DNA of 64,000 bases from Rubrivivax sp. (lineage in GTDB: Bacteria > Pseudomonadota > Gammaproteobacteria > Burkholderiales > Burkholderiaceae_C), in NCBI GenBank assembly GCA_020852865.1, contig JADYZZ010000053.1, positions 1 through 64,000 of the forward strand, read 5' to 3'. The position numbers and the translations under genes were made by a program. Below are positions 1 through 10,345 of the stretch, piece after piece. The stretch's first letter is position 1, and each line of letters opens with the position of its first letter. The notes under the pieces are model-generated. The model saw only the letters and a list, made by a program, of their open reading frames with translations. It searched no databases and was not told the DNA's origin.

Positions 1-135
1 GATGCTGCCGATGCTGCCGATGCTGCCGATGCTGCCGATGCTGCCGATGCTGCCGATGCTGCCGATGCTGCCGATGCTGCCGATGCTGCCGATGCTGCCG
101 ATGCTGCCGATGCTGCCGATGCTGTCGATGCTCCC
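1..135 (+). repeat. 9-bp tandem repeat (GATGCTGCC) inside dnaE2
   Basis: Thirteen perfect copies of GATGCTGCC occupy 1-117. They are followed by a copy with GTC in place of GCC (118-126) and a copy ending CCC (127-135). The array runs off the left edge, so its full length is unknown. In the dnaE2 frame each copy encodes Asp-Ala-Ala, so any change in copy number keeps the frame. It falls just before the PHP strand PRLVLLAASRRGYG, where other DnaE2 proteins have a short loop. Confidence 0.95.
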
Positions 136-3100
136 GCCCCAGGTCCGCGCCTCGTGCTGCTGGCCGCCTCGCGTCGCGGCTACGGCAACCTCTCGCAGTG
201 GATCACGCTGGCGCGGCGCCGTGCGTCCAAGGGCCGGTATCTGGCGCTGATGTCCGACCTCGAGGGTCGCGTGCCGCACCTGCCGACGCTGGCCGGGCTG
301 CCCGGTTGTCTGGCGCTGCTGCACCCGGCGCCGGCGCTGGCCGGCGACCGGCCTTTCGAGACCCTGCTGGCGCATGCGCTGTGGCTCAGGGTCTGGTTCG
401 GCGGCGGATTCGATCCAGGCGCCCCGGTTGCGTCGGCCGACCCGGGCGGGCGCGCCGCGCTTGCGCTGCCGCGCCTGCTCGGGCCGAACGACGCGCTGCT
501 CGTCGCGACCGTGCAGCGCGTGTCCGAGCTCACCGGCCTGCCCATCGTCGCCGTCGGCGACGTGCTCATGCACGCGCGCTCGCGCAAGCCGCTGCAGGAT
601 GCGCTCACGGCCACGCGCCTGAAGCGGCCGCTGGCCGCATGCGGCTTCGCGCTCGAACCCAACGCCGAGGCGCACCTGCGCTCGCGTGCGCGCCTGGCGC
701 AGCTGTTCCGGCCCGAGTGGCTCGAGGCCACGCTGCGCGTGGCCGGGCGCTGCGCTTTCTCGCTCGACGAACTGCGCTACGAGTACCCGCGCGAGATCGT
801 GCCCGAAGGCCACACGCCCACTTCGTGGCTGCGTCGGCTGACCGAGGAGGGCGCGGCGCGGCGCTTCGCGCAACGCCCCGGCGGCGTGCCGGCCGAGGTG
901 CGCGCGACGCTCGAGCACGAGCTGGCGCTCATCGCGCAGCTGCGCTACGAGCCGTACTTCCTCACGGTGGCCGATCTGGTGCAGTGGGCGCGCAGCCAGG
1001 GCATCCTGTGCCAGGGCCGCGGCAGCGCGGCCAACTCGGCGGTGTGCTACTGCCTGGGCATCACCGAGGTCGACCCGGCGCGCATGACGCTGCTGTTCGA
1101 GCGTTTCGTCTCGGCCGAGCGCAACGAGCCGCCCGACATCGACGTCGACTTCGAGCACCAGCGCCGCGAGGAGGTGATCCAGTACGTCTACCGCAGGTAC
1201 GGCCGGCACCGTGCGGCGCTCGCGGCCGTGGTCATCAGCTATCGGCCGCGTTCGGCGCTGCGCGACATGGGGCGTGCGCTGGGCATCGACCTGGACCGCA
1301 TCGAGGCGGTGAGCAAGTCGCAGCACGGCTTCGGCGGCCGCGGCATCGCGCCCGAGCGGCTGGCCGAGAACGGCTTCGATCCCGATGCGCCGCTGTGCCG
1401 GCTGTGGCTCGAGCTTGCCGCCGCGCTGGTCGGCTTTCCGCGCCATCTGTCGCAGCACCCCGGCGGCTTCGTGATCGCGCGCGACGATCTGGCGCAGCTC
1501 GTTCCGGTGGAGAACGCCGCGATGCCCGGGCGCAGCGTCATCCAGTGGGACAAGGACGATCTCGATGCGCTGGGTCTGCTCAAGGTCGACTTGCTGGCGC
1601 TGGGCATGCTCAGCGCCATCCGGCGCGCGCTGGCGTTCGTCGCGCACAAGAAGGGGCAGCCCGAGTTCCGCATGCAGGACGTGCCGGCCGAGGACGCGGC
1701 CACCTACGCGATGCTGTGCCGCGGCGACAGCGTCGGCACCTTCCAGGTCGAAAGCCGCGCGCAGATGAGCATGCTGCCGCGCCTGCAGCCGCGCTGCTTC
1801 TACGACCTGGTGATCCAGGTCGCGATCGTGCGCCCGGGCCCGATCCAGGGCGGCATGGTGCATCCGTACCTGCGGCGCCGCGCCGGCGACGAGCCGGTGG
1901 AGTACCCGAGCGCCGAGGTCCGGCAGGCGCTCGAGCGCACGCTCGGCGTGCCGATCTTCCAGGAGCAGGTGATGCAGCTGGCCATCCTGGCCGCCGACTT
2001 CACGCCCGGCGAGGCCGACCAGCTGCGCCGCGCGATGGCGGCCTGGAGGAGGAAGGGCGGGCTCGGCCCTTTCCACGAGCGGCTGGTGGGCCGCATGGTG
2101 GCCAAGGGCTATGCGCACGAATACGCCGAGCGCATCTTCAGGCAGATCGAGGGCTTCGGCGAATACGGCTTCCCCGAGAGCCACGCGGCGAGCTTCGCGC
2201 TGCTGGTCTACGTGAGCGCCTGGCTCAAGTGCCGCCACCCCGACGCCTTCCTCGCCGCGCTGCTCGACAGCCAGCCCCTGGGCTTCTACGCGCCGGCGCA
2301 ACTGGTGCGCGATGCGCGCGCGCATGGCGTCGCGGTGCGGCCGGTGTGCGTCGCGGCCAGCGGCGTGGGCGCGCGGCTCGAGGCGCCGTCCGGGGCCGAG
2401 GCATCGGCAGAGGTGCCGGCCACCGGCGTGGCGGCGGGGGCCGAGGGCCGCCCGTGGGCGGTGCGCCTGGGCCTGAACTGCATCGCCGGCCTGCCCGAGG
2501 AGGCGGCGGCACGCATCGTCGCCGCGCGCGATGGGCCGCAGGGCGCGCCGTTCGAGAGCATCGAGGATCTGGCGCGCCGGGCGCAGCTCGACGCCCATGC
2601 GCTCGGGCTGCTGGCGCGCGCCGACGCGCTCGCGTCGCTGTCGGGTCACCGCCATCAGGCGGCCTGGGGCGTGGCCGGCGTCGACACGCGCGCCACGCCG
2701 CTGCTCGAGCGCACGCGCACGCACGAGGCGCCGGCCGCGCTGCCCGCGCCCGATGCGGCCCAGACGATGTTCGCCGACTACCGCGCCCTGGGCCTGAGCC
2801 TGGCGCAGCACCCGCTCGCGCTGCTGCGCGCCGAGCTGGCGGCGTTCAGGGTCCAGCCGGCGGCCATGCTGCGCGGCTACCCGAGCGGGCGTCTGGCGCG
2901 CGCCAGCGGCCTCGTCACGCACCGCCAGCGCCCCGAGACGGCCCGGGGCGTGGTCTTCGTGACGCTGGAAGACGAGACCGGCGCCGTCAACGTCATCGTC
3001 TGGCCGCAGGTGGCCCAGGCGCAGCGCAAGGCGCTGCTGGCCTCGACGCTGCTCACCGTGTACGGCGTGTGGCAGGCCGAGGGCCGTCCCGGGCACGAGG

Positions 3101-3183
3101 TGCGCCACCTGGTCGCGCGGCGCCTGGTCGACCACTCGGCGCTGCTGCAGGGGCTGGCGACGAAGGCTCGCGACTTCCGGTGA
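1..3183 (+). CDS. dnaE2: Error-prone DNA polymerase DnaE2 (ImuC), 5' end outside window
   Basis: Catalytic alpha-subunit-like polymerase of the damage-inducible imuA-imuB-dnaE2 mutasome, which does mutagenic translesion synthesis. The reading frame is open from base 1, so the true start lies to the left. The visible part begins late in the PHP domain (YGNLSQWITLARRRA, from about base 181). It then has the PolIIIA catalytic core with the carboxylate motif PDIDVDF (1132-1152), the finger region, an HhH segment, and a C-terminal OB fold near 2880-3100. It ends ARDFR, typical of DnaE2. Two low-complexity insertions stand out. One is an Asp-Ala-Ala repeat at the left edge; the other is an Ala/Glu/Gly-rich stretch near 2350-2450 before AVRLGLNCI. 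imuA and imuB would be expected just to the left and cannot be seen. Confidence 0.93.
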   Translation, partial: DAADAADAADAADAADAADAADAADAADAADAADAADAADAVDAPAPGPRLVLLAASRRGYGNLSQWITLARRRASKGRYLALMSDLEGRVPHLPTLAGLPGCLALLHPAPALAGDRPFETLLAHALWLRVWFGGGFDPGAPVASADPGGRAALALPRLLGPNDALLVATVQRVSELTGLPIVAVGDVLMHARSRKPLQDALTATRLKRPLAACGFALEPNAEAHLRSRARLAQLFRPEWLEATLRVAGRCAFSLDELRYEYPREIVPEGHTPTSWLRRLTEEGAARRFAQRPGGVPAEVRATLEHELALIAQLRYEPYFLTVADLVQWARSQGILCQGRGSAANSAVCYCLGITEVDPARMTLLFERFVSAERNEPPDIDVDFEHQRREEVIQYVYRRYGRHRAALAAVVISYRPRSALRDMGRALGIDLDRIEAVSKSQHGFGGRGIAPERLAENGFDPDAPLCRLWLELAAALVGFPRHLSQHPGGFVIARDDLAQLVPVENAAMPGRSVIQWDKDDLDALGLLKVDLLALGMLSAIRRALAFVAHKKGQPEFRMQDVPAEDAATYAMLCRGDSVGTFQVESRAQMSMLPRLQPRCFYDLVIQVAIVRPGPIQGGMVHPYLRRRAGDEPVEYPSAEVRQALERTLGVPIFQEQVMQLAILAADFTPGEADQLRRAMAAWRRKGGLGPFHERLVGRMVAKGYAHEYAERIFRQIEGFGEYGFPESHAASFALLVYVSAWLKCRHPDAFLAALLDSQPLGFYAPAQLVRDARAHGVAVRPVCVAASGVGARLEAPSGAEASAEVPATGVAAGAEGRPWAVRLGLNCIAGLPEEAAARIVAARDGPQGAPFESIEDLARRAQLDAHALGLLARADALASLSGHRHQAAWGVAGVDTRATPLLERTRTHEAPAALPAPDAAQTMFADYRALGLSLAQHPLALLRAELAAFRVQPAAMLRGYPSGRLARASGLVTHRQRPETARGVVFVTLEDETGAVNVIVWPQVAQAQRKALLASTLLTVYGVWQAEGRPGHEVRHLVARRLVDHSALLQGLATKARDFR

Positions 3184-3290
3184 GCGCCGCGCCGGCGTCG
3201 CGGACGCGACCGGCGCCCCAGGCGCTGCACAGGCTCTGAGCCCCTAAACTGCGCGCACCCGCCACCGCCATCCGAGGACCCGCCCCCCGC

Positions 3291-4481
3291 ATGAACGCTC
3301 CGCTGCAATTGCCCGCGCTGGACGAGATCCGCGCGCACGAGGCCGAGATGATCGACATCCGGCACCGGATCCACGCCAACCCCGAGCTCGCCTTCGAGGA
3401 GCGCGCCACCGCCGACCTGGTGGCCGACTGCCTGCAGCGCTGGGGCTGCGAGGTGCACCGCGGCCTGGGCGTGACCGGCGTCGTCGGCACGCTGCGTGCC
3501 GGCACGAGCACGCGGCGCATCGGCCTGCGCGCCGACATGGATGCGCTGCCGATCCAGGAAACGAGCGGCAAGCCCTGGGCCAGCCAGGTGCTCGGCAAGA
3601 TGCACGCCTGCGGCCACGACGGCCACACCGCGATGCTGCTGGCGGCGGCGCGCCACCTGGCGGCGACGCGCCGCTTCGACGGCATCGTGCACCTGGTGTT
3701 CCAGCCCGCCGAGGAGGGCTACGGCGGCGCCAAGCGCATGCTCGACGACGGTTTCCTCGAGCTCTTTCCCTGCGAGGCGATGTTCGGCATGCACAACGGG
3801 CCGGCCAAGCCCGCCGGCAAGTTCATCGCCGTGCCGGGCTACGCGATGGCCAGCTCCGACACCTGCATCATCCGCGTCCACGGCAACGGCGGCCACGGTG
3901 CGATGCCGCAGCATGCGGTGGACCCGGTGGTGGCCGCCTCGGCCATCGTGATGGCGCTGCAGACGATCGTCTCGCGCAACGTGCCGCCGCTGCAGACCGG
4001 CATCGTCACCGTGGGTGCGTTCCACGCCGGCGAGGCGCCCAACGTCATTCCGGGTACGGCCGAGCTGCGCCTGACCGTGCGCGCCTTCAAGCCCGAGGTG
4101 CGCGACTTGCTCCAGCAGCGCATCACCGAGATCGCGCAGCAGCAGGCGGCGGTGTTCGGCGCCCGCGCCGAAGTCGACTACCAGCGTCGCTACCCGATGC
4201 TCTACAACCACCCGAAGGAAACCGCCTTCTGCGAACAGGTGGTGCGCGAGTGGCTCGGCGACGAAGGCCTGCTCGCCGACGAGCCCGTGACGGGCAGCGA
4301 GGACTTCGCCTTCTTCCTCGAGAAGGTGCCGGGCTGCTACGTCTTCATCGGCAACGGCGAAGGCGAGGACGGCGGCTGCATGGTGCACAACGCGGGCTAC
4401 GACTTCAACGACCGCTGCCTGTCGACCGGCGCGAGCTACTGGGTGCGGCTGGCCGAGGCCTGGCTGAAGCCGAGGGGCTGA
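3291..4481 (+). CDS. M20 family amidohydrolase (hippurate / N-acyl-amino-acid hydrolase type)
   Basis: Predicted cytoplasmic zinc or cobalt aminoacylase that hydrolyses N-acyl amino acids or hippurate-like amides. The 396-residue length is normal for the family. Visible metal motifs are ADMDALP, HACGHDGH at residues 105-112, QPAEEG, and GSEDFAFF near the C terminus; the dimerisation domain lies between. The ATG at 3291 has only a weak upstream GAGGA. It is a stand-alone gene, 107 bp after dnaE2 and followed by a long hairpin. Substrate preference among hippurate, indole-3-acetyl-amino acids and other acyl amino acids cannot be decided from sequence. Confidence 0.88.
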   Translation: MNAPLQLPALDEIRAHEAEMIDIRHRIHANPELAFEERATADLVADCLQRWGCEVHRGLGVTGVVGTLRAGTSTRRIGLRADMDALPIQETSGKPWASQVLGKMHACGHDGHTAMLLAAARHLAATRRFDGIVHLVFQPAEEGYGGAKRMLDDGFLELFPCEAMFGMHNGPAKPAGKFIAVPGYAMASSDTCIIRVHGNGGHGAMPQHAVDPVVAASAIVMALQTIVSRNVPPLQTGIVTVGAFHAGEAPNVIPGTAELRLTVRAFKPEVRDLLQQRITEIAQQQAAVFGARAEVDYQRRYPMLYNHPKETAFCEQVVREWLGDEGLLADEPVTGSEDFAFFLEKVPGCYVFIGNGEGEDGGCMVHNAGYDFNDRCLSTGASYWVRLAEAWLKPRG

Positions 4482-4482
4482 G

Positions 4483-4528
4483 AGCCCGTGAAGATATGAA
4501 TCGAGCGCGATTCATGCCTTCACAGGCT
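4483..4528 (+). terminator. Long interrupted hairpin after the M20 gene
   Basis: The segments AGCC, GTGAAG and ATGAATCG pair in order with CGATTCAT, CTTCAC and GGCT around a 4-nt AGCG loop, with 1-2 nt internal mismatches. It begins 2 nt after the stop codon at 4481. There is no T tract, so it is either a GC-type terminator or an RNA 3'-end protecting structure; which one is not decidable from sequence. Confidence 0.5.
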
Positions 4529-4578
4529 CCGAGGCCTGCCGTGCCGAGCGCGCGGCGGCCCGCTGCGGGCCGCCCCGC

Positions 4579-4607
4579 TTGTGCGGACTAGACGGCTCGT
4601 CTATAAC
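4579..4607 (+). promoter_or_regulatory. Predicted sigma-70 promoter of acuR, giving a leaderless mRNA
   Basis: TTGTGC (4579-4584) and TATAAC (4602-4607) are separated by exactly 17 bp. Transcription would start about 7 nt after the -10 box, near 4614, and the acuR ATG is at 4616. The mRNA would therefore have essentially no leader and no Shine-Dalgarno site. The palindromic operator sits between and over these elements, which fits repression by blocking RNA polymerase. Confidence 0.65.
4588..4604. promoter_or_regulatory. Operator 1, CTAGAC-N5-GTCTAT, overlapping the acuR promoter
   Basis: Inverted repeat CTAGAC GGCTC GTCTAT; the inner form TAGACG-GCT-CGTCTA is a perfect palindrome. It overlaps the first bases of the -10 box. 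The same half sites recur in front of acuI at 5287-5303, making it a probable AcuR binding site. Confidence 0.7.
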
Positions 4608-4615
4608 GCGCCTCC

Positions 4616-5290
4616 ATGGCGCCTTCGACCCTGCCGCCTTCGCCCCGGCGCTGCGCGCGCCGGGTCGCGCCCGCCTACGGCCGCACGCGCGCCGCGCTCG
4701 TGCGCGCCGGCGTCGCCGCGCTCACCGAGAAGGGCTTTTCGGCCACCGGCATCGACGAGATCCTGCGCACCGAGGGCGTGCCCAAGGGCAGCTTCTATCA
4801 CTACTTCGCCAGCAAGGAAGCCTTCGGCACCGAGCTCATCCGCGAGTACGCCGGCTACTTCGCGCACAAGCTCGAGCAGCACTTCGGCAACGACTTGCTG
4901 TCGCCGCTCAACCGCCTGCGCGCCTTCATCGCCGACGCCGAGCGCGGCATGGCGCGCCACGAATTCCGCCGCGGCTGCCTGATCGGCAACCTCGGCCAGG
5001 AGATGGGCGCGCTGCCCGAGGCCTACCGCGCGCAGCTGGCCGCGGTGTTCGCCGACTGGCAGGCGCGCACTGTGCGCTGCCTGGCGGCGGCGCGCGCCGT
5101 GGGCGAGCTGCCGGCCGCGCTCGACGTCGAGCGCGCCGCCGTCTTCTTCTGGATCGGCTGGGAGGGCGCCGTGCTGCGCGCCAAGCTCGAGCGCGGTCCC
5201 GAGCCGCTGCGGCTGTTCGCACGCGCCTATCTCGATGCGCTGCAGGCGACGCCGCCCGCCGCCGCGCCCCCGACGTTCCGCCGTTCCTAG
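4616..5290 (+). CDS. acuR: TetR-family repressor of the AcuR type
   Basis: Acrylate-responsive repressor. The N-terminal helix-turn-helix (about residues 22-66, containing [21 protein letters not shown]) is followed by a ligand domain. Two stretches in that domain are characteristic of Rhodobacter Acu[19 protein letters not shown] and [15 protein letters not shown]. Of the 224 residues the first 20 are a Pro/Arg-rich tail. acuI begins 17 bp after the stop, and the stop codon itself lies inside the second operator. The likely effector is acrylate. No DMSP lyase gene is adjacent, so the pair more likely handles acrylyl-CoA from propionate or 3-hydroxypropionate metabolism (inference). Confidence 0.88.
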   Translation: MAPSTLPPSPRRCARRVAPAYGRTRAALVRAGVAALTEKGFSATGIDEILRTEGVPKGSFYHYFASKEAFGTELIREYAGYFAHKLEQHFGNDLLSPLNRLRAFIADAERGMARHEFRRGCLIGNLGQEMGALPEAYRAQLAAVFADWQARTVRCLAAARAVGELPAALDVERAAVFFWIGWEGAVLRAKLERGPEPLRLFARAYLDALQATPPAAAPPTFRRS

Positions 5291-5303
5291 ACGAAGGGTC
5301 TAG
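5287..5303. promoter_or_regulatory. Operator 2, CTAGAC-N5-GTCTAG, between acuR and acuI
   Basis: Perfect 6-5-6 inverted repeat CTAGAC GAAGG GTCTAG that includes the acuR stop codon and ends 4 bp before the acuI ATG. It shares half sites and spacer length with the site at 4588-4604. A second binding site here could act as an intragenic roadblock or allow looping with the first. Confidence 0.7.
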
Positions 5304-5307
5304 TGCC

Positions 5308-6303
<996 letters not shown>

Positions 6304-6431
6304 GCGAACGCGCGCGTCGAGCGCCCACCAGGCCGCGGCCCCGGCAGCACGAGCGCAGCCCTGCATCCCGCTGGCGCGCGCGTTGCGCGCCGGCGTCCCG
6401 AACCGACAACGCACACAGAGGAGACCGCACC

Positions 6432-7484
6432 ATGCGCCCCATCATCGATCGCCGCCAACTGATGCTGCTGAGTGCCGCGCTGGCCGGCACCTCGGCCCTG
6501 GGCTGGTCGGCCGCCGCGCGCGCGCAGGCCGCCAAGCTCGTCGTCAACACCTACGGCGGACGCTGGGAGAAATTCTGGCGCGCCGATCTGCTGCCGCCCT
6601 TCACCAAGGCCAGCGGCATCGAGCCGACGCTGGACGTCGGCCTGGGCAAGAACTTCATCGCCAACCTGCGCGCCGCCGGCGTCGAAAAGCCCCCCTACAG
6701 CGTGCTGATGATCAACGAGAACATCGCCAGCATGGTGCGCGCCGAAGGATTCTTCGAGCCGATCCCGCTGGCCAAGGTGCCCAACCTGACCAACGTCTAC
6801 CCCAACCTGCGCAACACCGGCGACAACGGCGTGCGCGCCATCATCAGCACGATCGGCATCGGCTACCGCAAGGACATGGTGAAGAAGCCGCCGACGAGCT
6901 GGACCGACCTTTGGACCAACCCCGAGTTCAAGGGCAAGATCGGCCTTTACCAGATCGGCAACACGGCGGCCATGCTGTTCCTGCTGATGACGGCGCGCAT
7001 CTTCGGCGGCTCGGAGCTGGCCATCGACCGCGCCTTCGCCGAGATCAAGAAGCTGCTGCCCTTCCAGCAGGCCGACTGGAGCGGCACGCTGGCCACGCTG
7101 ATGTCGCGCGGCGACGTCAACGTCGCGGTGATCGACTTTCCCGAAGTGGTGGCGCTGCGCAAGAAGGGCCTGCCGGTGGAGATGGTGGTGCCCAAGGAAG
7201 GCGTGGTCGCCTTCGAGCAGAGCTTCAACATCCTCAAGCACGCGCCGGTCAAGGAGGCCGCGTACAAGTACCTCGACTACATCCTCGACCCCAAGGTGCA
7301 GGAGCTGATGGCGCGCGAGTTCTTCACCTCGCCGTCCAACCAGCGCTCGACGGTCGCTGCCGACCTGGCGGCCGACATCCCGGTGCACGGCAAGCTGATG
7401 AGCTCGATCGTGCAGTTCGACTGGCCGAAGGTCAACCCGCAGGTGCCGGAGATCACCGAGCGTTGGAACCGCGAGATGAAGTGA
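6432..7484 (+). CDS. Periplasmic solute-binding protein, spermidine/putrescine-type ABC importer
   Basis: Extracellular receptor of a PotD/AfuA-like ABC importer, 350 residues. The N terminus has a twin-arginine-like signal (DRRQLMLLSAALAG) cleaved after ARAQA. The mature protein begins KLVVNTYGGRWEKFW, the usual start of this SBP_bac_6/8 group. GAGGAG 6-12 nt upstream supports the ATG. It is followed 61 bp later by its ATPase and two permeases. The ligand is unknown. Because the same operon continues into a hydroxycinnamate-type CoA ligase, an aromatic acid is as likely as a polyamine (inference). Confidence 0.85.
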   Translation: MRPIIDRRQLMLLSAALAGTSALGWSAAARAQAAKLVVNTYGGRWEKFWRADLLPPFTKASGIEPTLDVGLGKNFIANLRAAGVEKPPYSVLMINENIASMVRAEGFFEPIPLAKVPNLTNVYPNLRNTGDNGVRAIISTIGIGYRKDMVKKPPTSWTDLWTNPEFKGKIGLYQIGNTAAMLFLLMTARIFGGSELAIDRAFAEIKKLLPFQQADWSGTLATLMSRGDVNVAVIDFPEVVALRKKGLPVEMVVPKEGVVAFEQSFNILKHAPVKEAAYKYLDYILDPKVQELMAREFFTSPSNQRSTVAADLAADIPVHGKLMSSIVQFDWPKVNPQVPEITERWNREMK

Positions 7485-7545
7485 GCGGCGTGGCGCGCCG
7501 CCGCCGGGTGCCTGCGGGCGCGCACGCAGCGTGGAGGACGCACCG

Positions 7546-8651
<1,106 letters not shown>

Positions 8652-8655
<4 letters not shown>

Positions 8656-9542
8656 GCACGGCCGCGCGCGCCGCCGGGGGCCGCGCGCGTGCCGCGGGCG
8701 AGCGGCGGGCGGTCTGGCTCGTCGTGCCGGCGCTGGCGCTGCTGGGCATGTTCCTGCTGCTGCCCTACCTGAACATCGTCGTCATGAGTCTGCGCGAGCC
8801 GGCGCTGGGCGCGCCGCACGGGCCGGGCTTCACGCTCGGCAACTACCGGCGCGTGCTGGGCGATGCCTATTACCTCGGCGTGCTCGGCCAGACGCTGTGG
8901 CTGGCGCTGAAGACGACCGTGATCTGCCTCGCGCTCGGCTACCCGGTGGCGCGGCACCTGGCGCGCACCGATTCGCGCTTCAAGGGCGTGCTCTACGTCT
9001 TCGTGCTCTCGCCGCTGCTGGTGGGCGTGGTGGTGCGCAGCTTCGGCTGGCTGATCCTGCTGTCGAACAACGGCGTCGTGAACAAGGCGCTCATCGACCT
9101 CGGCCTGGTCGACGGCGCGCTCGCGCTGATGAACAACGCGCTGGGCGTGACGATCGCGCTCGTGCACGTCTTCCTGCCCTTCATGATCCTGCCGCTGGTG
9201 GGCACGCTGCAGTCGGTCGACCCGACGCTGGAGGCGGCGGCGCGCTCGCTCGGCGCCTCGGGTCTGACGGCGTTTCGCCGCATCGAGCTGCCGCTCGCCT
9301 GGCCGGGCATCCAGGCCGGCGTGATCCTCGTCTTCGTGCTCGCGCTCAGCGCCTACGTCACGCCGGTGATGCTGGGCGGCGCGCAGGTCAAGACGATGTC
9401 GGTGCTGGTCGTGCAGGCGTTGATCGACAACTTCCAGTGGCCGGCCGGCGCCGCGCTGGCGCTGGTGCTGGCGGCCACCGGGGCGCTGGCGGTGTGGCTG
9501 TTCGCGCGCGGCAGCGCGCGGCTGATGCGGAGCGTCGAGTGA
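8652..9542 (+). CDS. ABC importer permease 1 (PotB type)
   Basis: Inner-membrane subunit, 296 residues with about six membrane spans. The first begins at VWLVVPALALLGMFLLLPYLN. The EAA loop ARSLGASGLTAFRRIELPLAWPGI (9240-9310) docks with the ATPase. It starts inside the stop codon of the ATPase gene (ATGA), indicating translational coupling. The N-terminal 20 residues are Arg/Ala-rich and cytoplasmic. Confidence 0.9.
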
Positions 9543-10339
9543 GCGCGCGGCGCGCCGCCTCGTGGCTGCCGGCGGCCTGGATCGGCGGCGTGTACCTGTT
9601 CCTGCTCGCGCCCATCGTGCTGATCGTGCTGATGTCGCTCAACGCGGGCGAGTTCCTGGCCTTCCCGCCGCAGGGGCTGTCGCTGCGCTGGTACGTGGCG
9701 CTGGTGCACAACGAGTCGTTCATGCGCGCCATCCGCACCTCGCTGGCGCTGGCGGCCGCGGCGATGACGGTCTCCACGCTGGTGGGCACCGCCGCGGCGC
9801 TGTACTTCGTGCGCCACGCCGGGCGCTGGCGCGAGACCCTGCGCCTGCTGCTGATGATGCCGCTCATGCTGCCCGAGATCCTGACCGCGATCGCGCTGCT
9901 GTTCTTCCTCTACGCCAGCGGCATCGGCACCAAGACGACGGCCGGGCTGCTGATCGGCCATGTGCTGGTGACGCTGCCCTACGTGTTCATGAACGTCGCC
10001 GCGTCGCTGTTCAACTTCGACCGTTCGGTGGAGCAGGCCGCGCGCAGCCTGGGCGCCGGCCCGGCGGTGGTGTTCCGGCGCATCACGCTGCCGCTCATCA
10101 AGCCGGGCATCATCACCGGGGCGCTGTTCGCCTTCGTCATCTCGTTCGACCTCTTCAACATGTCGCTGCTGCTCAAGGGCATCGGCATGACGACGCTGCC
10201 GATCCAGCTCTTCGACTACCTGCGCTGGGACTTCGACCCCACGGCGGCGGCGGTGTCCTCGCTCAGCATCGTCATGACCTTCGGCGCCGTGCTGCTGATC
10301 GACCGTCTGGTGGGCCTGCGCTCGCTGCGCTTCGGCTGA
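9539..10339 (+). CDS. ABC importer permease 2 (PotC type)
   Basis: Second channel subunit, 266 residues, about six spans, with an EAA loop at RSLGAGPAVVFRRITLPLIKPG. It starts at GTG within the stop of permease 1 (GTGA overlap). The CoA ligase gene follows after 6 bp, so transport and activation of the substrate appear to be one transcription unit. Confidence 0.9.
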   Translation: MSARRAASWLPAAWIGGVYLFLLAPIVLIVLMSLNAGEFLAFPPQGLSLRWYVALVHNESFMRAIRTSLALAAAAMTVSTLVGTAAALYFVRHAGRWRETLRLLLMMPLMLPEILTAIALLFFLYASGIGTKTTAGLLIGHVLVTLPYVFMNVAASLFNFDRSVEQAARSLGAGPAVVFRRITLPLIKPGIITGALFAFVISFDLFNMSLLLKGIGMTTLPIQLFDYLRWDFDPTAAAVSSLSIVMTFGAVLLIDRLVGLRSLRFG

Positions 10340-10345
10340 TCGACG

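Noticed and set aside
1..135. CRISPR array
   Set aside because: Units are contiguous 9-mers without spacers and no cas genes are present.
2..250. Met-Leu-Pro repeat protein in the second frame of the 9-bp repeat
   Set aside because: It is the shifted reading of the array that encodes Asp-Ala-Ala in the dnaE2 frame; the dnaE2 frame is open from base 1 and continues into conserved sequence.
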